50,697 bases of DNA from JARIHD01 sp036392795 (GTDB lineage Bacteria; Patescibacteriota; Saccharimonadia; Saccharimonadales; UBA4665): NCBI GenBank assembly GCA_036392795.1, contig DASVXH010000056.1:1-50697 (forward strand). Reading direction: 5' to 3'. The translations under genes were made by a program, and so were the position numbers. Of this stretch, positions 50,212 to 50,697 are shown piece by piece. Under the pieces are notes generated by a model, which saw only the letters and a list, made by a program, of their open reading frames with translations, did no database searches and was not told where the DNA came from. Positions within the stretch are counted from its first letter, which is position 1, and the number at the start of each line of letters is the position of its first letter.

Positions 50212-50241
50212 ATTATACGACTAACTACTCCAGAATCTCAA
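50212..50241 (-). promoter_or_regulatory. Promoter of tRNA-Leu
   Basis: On the minus strand: TTGAGA (50241-50236), 18 bases, TATAAT (50217-50212). It lies over the end of the upstream coding region. The transcript starts within or beside a 9-base hairpin (50184-50192 with 50202-50210). Confidence 0.6.
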
Positions 50242-50697
50242 GAGGGGTTGCTAGTTCGATGGTTGGTGCGGGAGGATAGGCGTACGTTTGCTTGTTGTAG
50301 CCCAAATTAGCCTTACGCACCGGCTGGCTGGGATCTTTTTGCTTATCCTCGCCAACCCCTTTTAGCTCACTAAAGACAGGACGACCGGAATCGTCGACCA
50401 AATAATACCCCTTGATGCCGCCCAAGTTGGCCGTGTTAATGGGAAGAAATTCGTATTTCCATTCCGCCTTGGGATGGTCACGCATGATTTTTTCGATCTC
50501 TCCAGTTTCGTAGAAAATATCGTATAATCGTTTGTTGACATCGGATACGCCCACACGCGGCGCGAAAGAATATTTGCGAAGCTGCTTGCCTTGCTGCGTA
50601 ACCATACCGTCGTCTTTGATGGTAAACAGATTAGCGGCCTGCAGTTTGTTTTTCCAATTGTTTGCCTGAGACGTGGTGAAGGTGATCGGCATCAAGC
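50225..50697 (-). CDS. Unrecognised protein, C-terminal part or whole (touches window edge)
   Basis: About 155 residues are visible. An ATG at 50692 opens PITFTTSQANNWKN, but the frame stays open to the edge, so the true start may lie outside. No family recognised. The visible part is soluble and mixed alpha/beta (KKLQAANLF-like helices, YKYEFLPI-like strands, IKGYYLVDDSGRPVFSELKG) with a Pro-rich end (YAYPPAPTIELATPLEILE). The tRNA-Leu promoter overlaps its last codons. Confidence 0.65.
   Translation of the reverse strand, partial: LMPITFTTSQANNWKNKLQAANLFTIKDDGMVTQQGKQLRKYSFAPRVGVSDVNKRLYDIFYETGEIEKIMRDHPKAEWKYEFLPINTANLGGIKGYYLVDDSGRPVFSELKGVGEDKQKDPSQPVRKANLGYNKQTYAYPPAPTIELATPLEILE

Overview
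This window reads as chromosomal DNA of a Candidatus Saccharibacteria (TM7) type bacterium or a close Patescibacteria/CPR relative. This is an inference from gene content, since no rRNA is present. The supporting signs are a drastically shortened alanyl-tRNA synthetase, a methionyl-tRNA synthetase without zinc-knuckle cysteines, a divergent F1-ATPase cluster, small membrane proteins and surface proteins of CPR style, dense operons with 4-base ATGA overlaps, and moderate GC content. TGA ends ordinary genes (for example atpD), so the TGA=Gly code of Gracilibacteria/Absconditabacteria is not used. No rRNA, CRISPR array, prophage or insertion sequence was seen. No gap between genes exceeds 300 bases.

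Layout. 1-4822 (minus): the 5' part of uvrC, then an operon of trhO, a divergent deformylase-like gene and def, preceded by an unrecognised 562-residue protein. 4914-10611 (plus): a promoter, a 22-codon small ORF, three full-length ABC exporters and a bidirectional terminator. 10645-15896: rplY, dedA, uvrA, a PGPGW-type membrane protein and a 70-residue membrane protein. 15893-20610 (minus): sbcB, an unrecognised gene with a leaderless-looking promoter, obg, and a LysM/CHAP wall hydrolase behind a structured leader. 20636-25151 (minus): an FtsA/PilM-type actin-fold protein, a large single-pass protein, ruvX and mltG in one operon. 25260-29373 (minus): a minimal alaS, a degenerate GGDEF protein and mnmA.

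29426-36938: an envelope locus. On the minus strand it holds three beta-rich secreted proteins with a shared C-terminal signature, a DUF916-like anchored protein, an Ig/PKD anchored protein and a membrane-tethered sugar-dehydrogenase-like propeller. A fibre-like anchored protein lies divergently on the plus strand. 37065-44187 (minus): nifS, then a fusion of an extracytoplasmic domain to an F-type c-subunit-like hairpin, then atpF-atpH-atpA-atpG-atpD-atpC. 44237-50697 (minus): metG-tatD plus two small genes, a 536-residue orphan, a Nudix hydrolase with a partner gene, tRNA-Leu(UAA), and an incomplete gene at the edge.

The strongest candidate for an undescribed system is the ATPase cluster. 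Subunit a is absent here. The c-position is taken by a secreted-domain/c-hairpin fusion that keeps the cytoplasmic Arg-Asn-Pro loop but has no acidic residue in its last helix. Its topology would put a ring of extracellular domains on an F1 motor with no visible proton path. Other notable points are tandem divergent deformylases, nucleotide-identical patches among the ABC genes, and repeated TATAAT boxes placed exactly 6 bases before an ATG, which suggests leaderless transcription.
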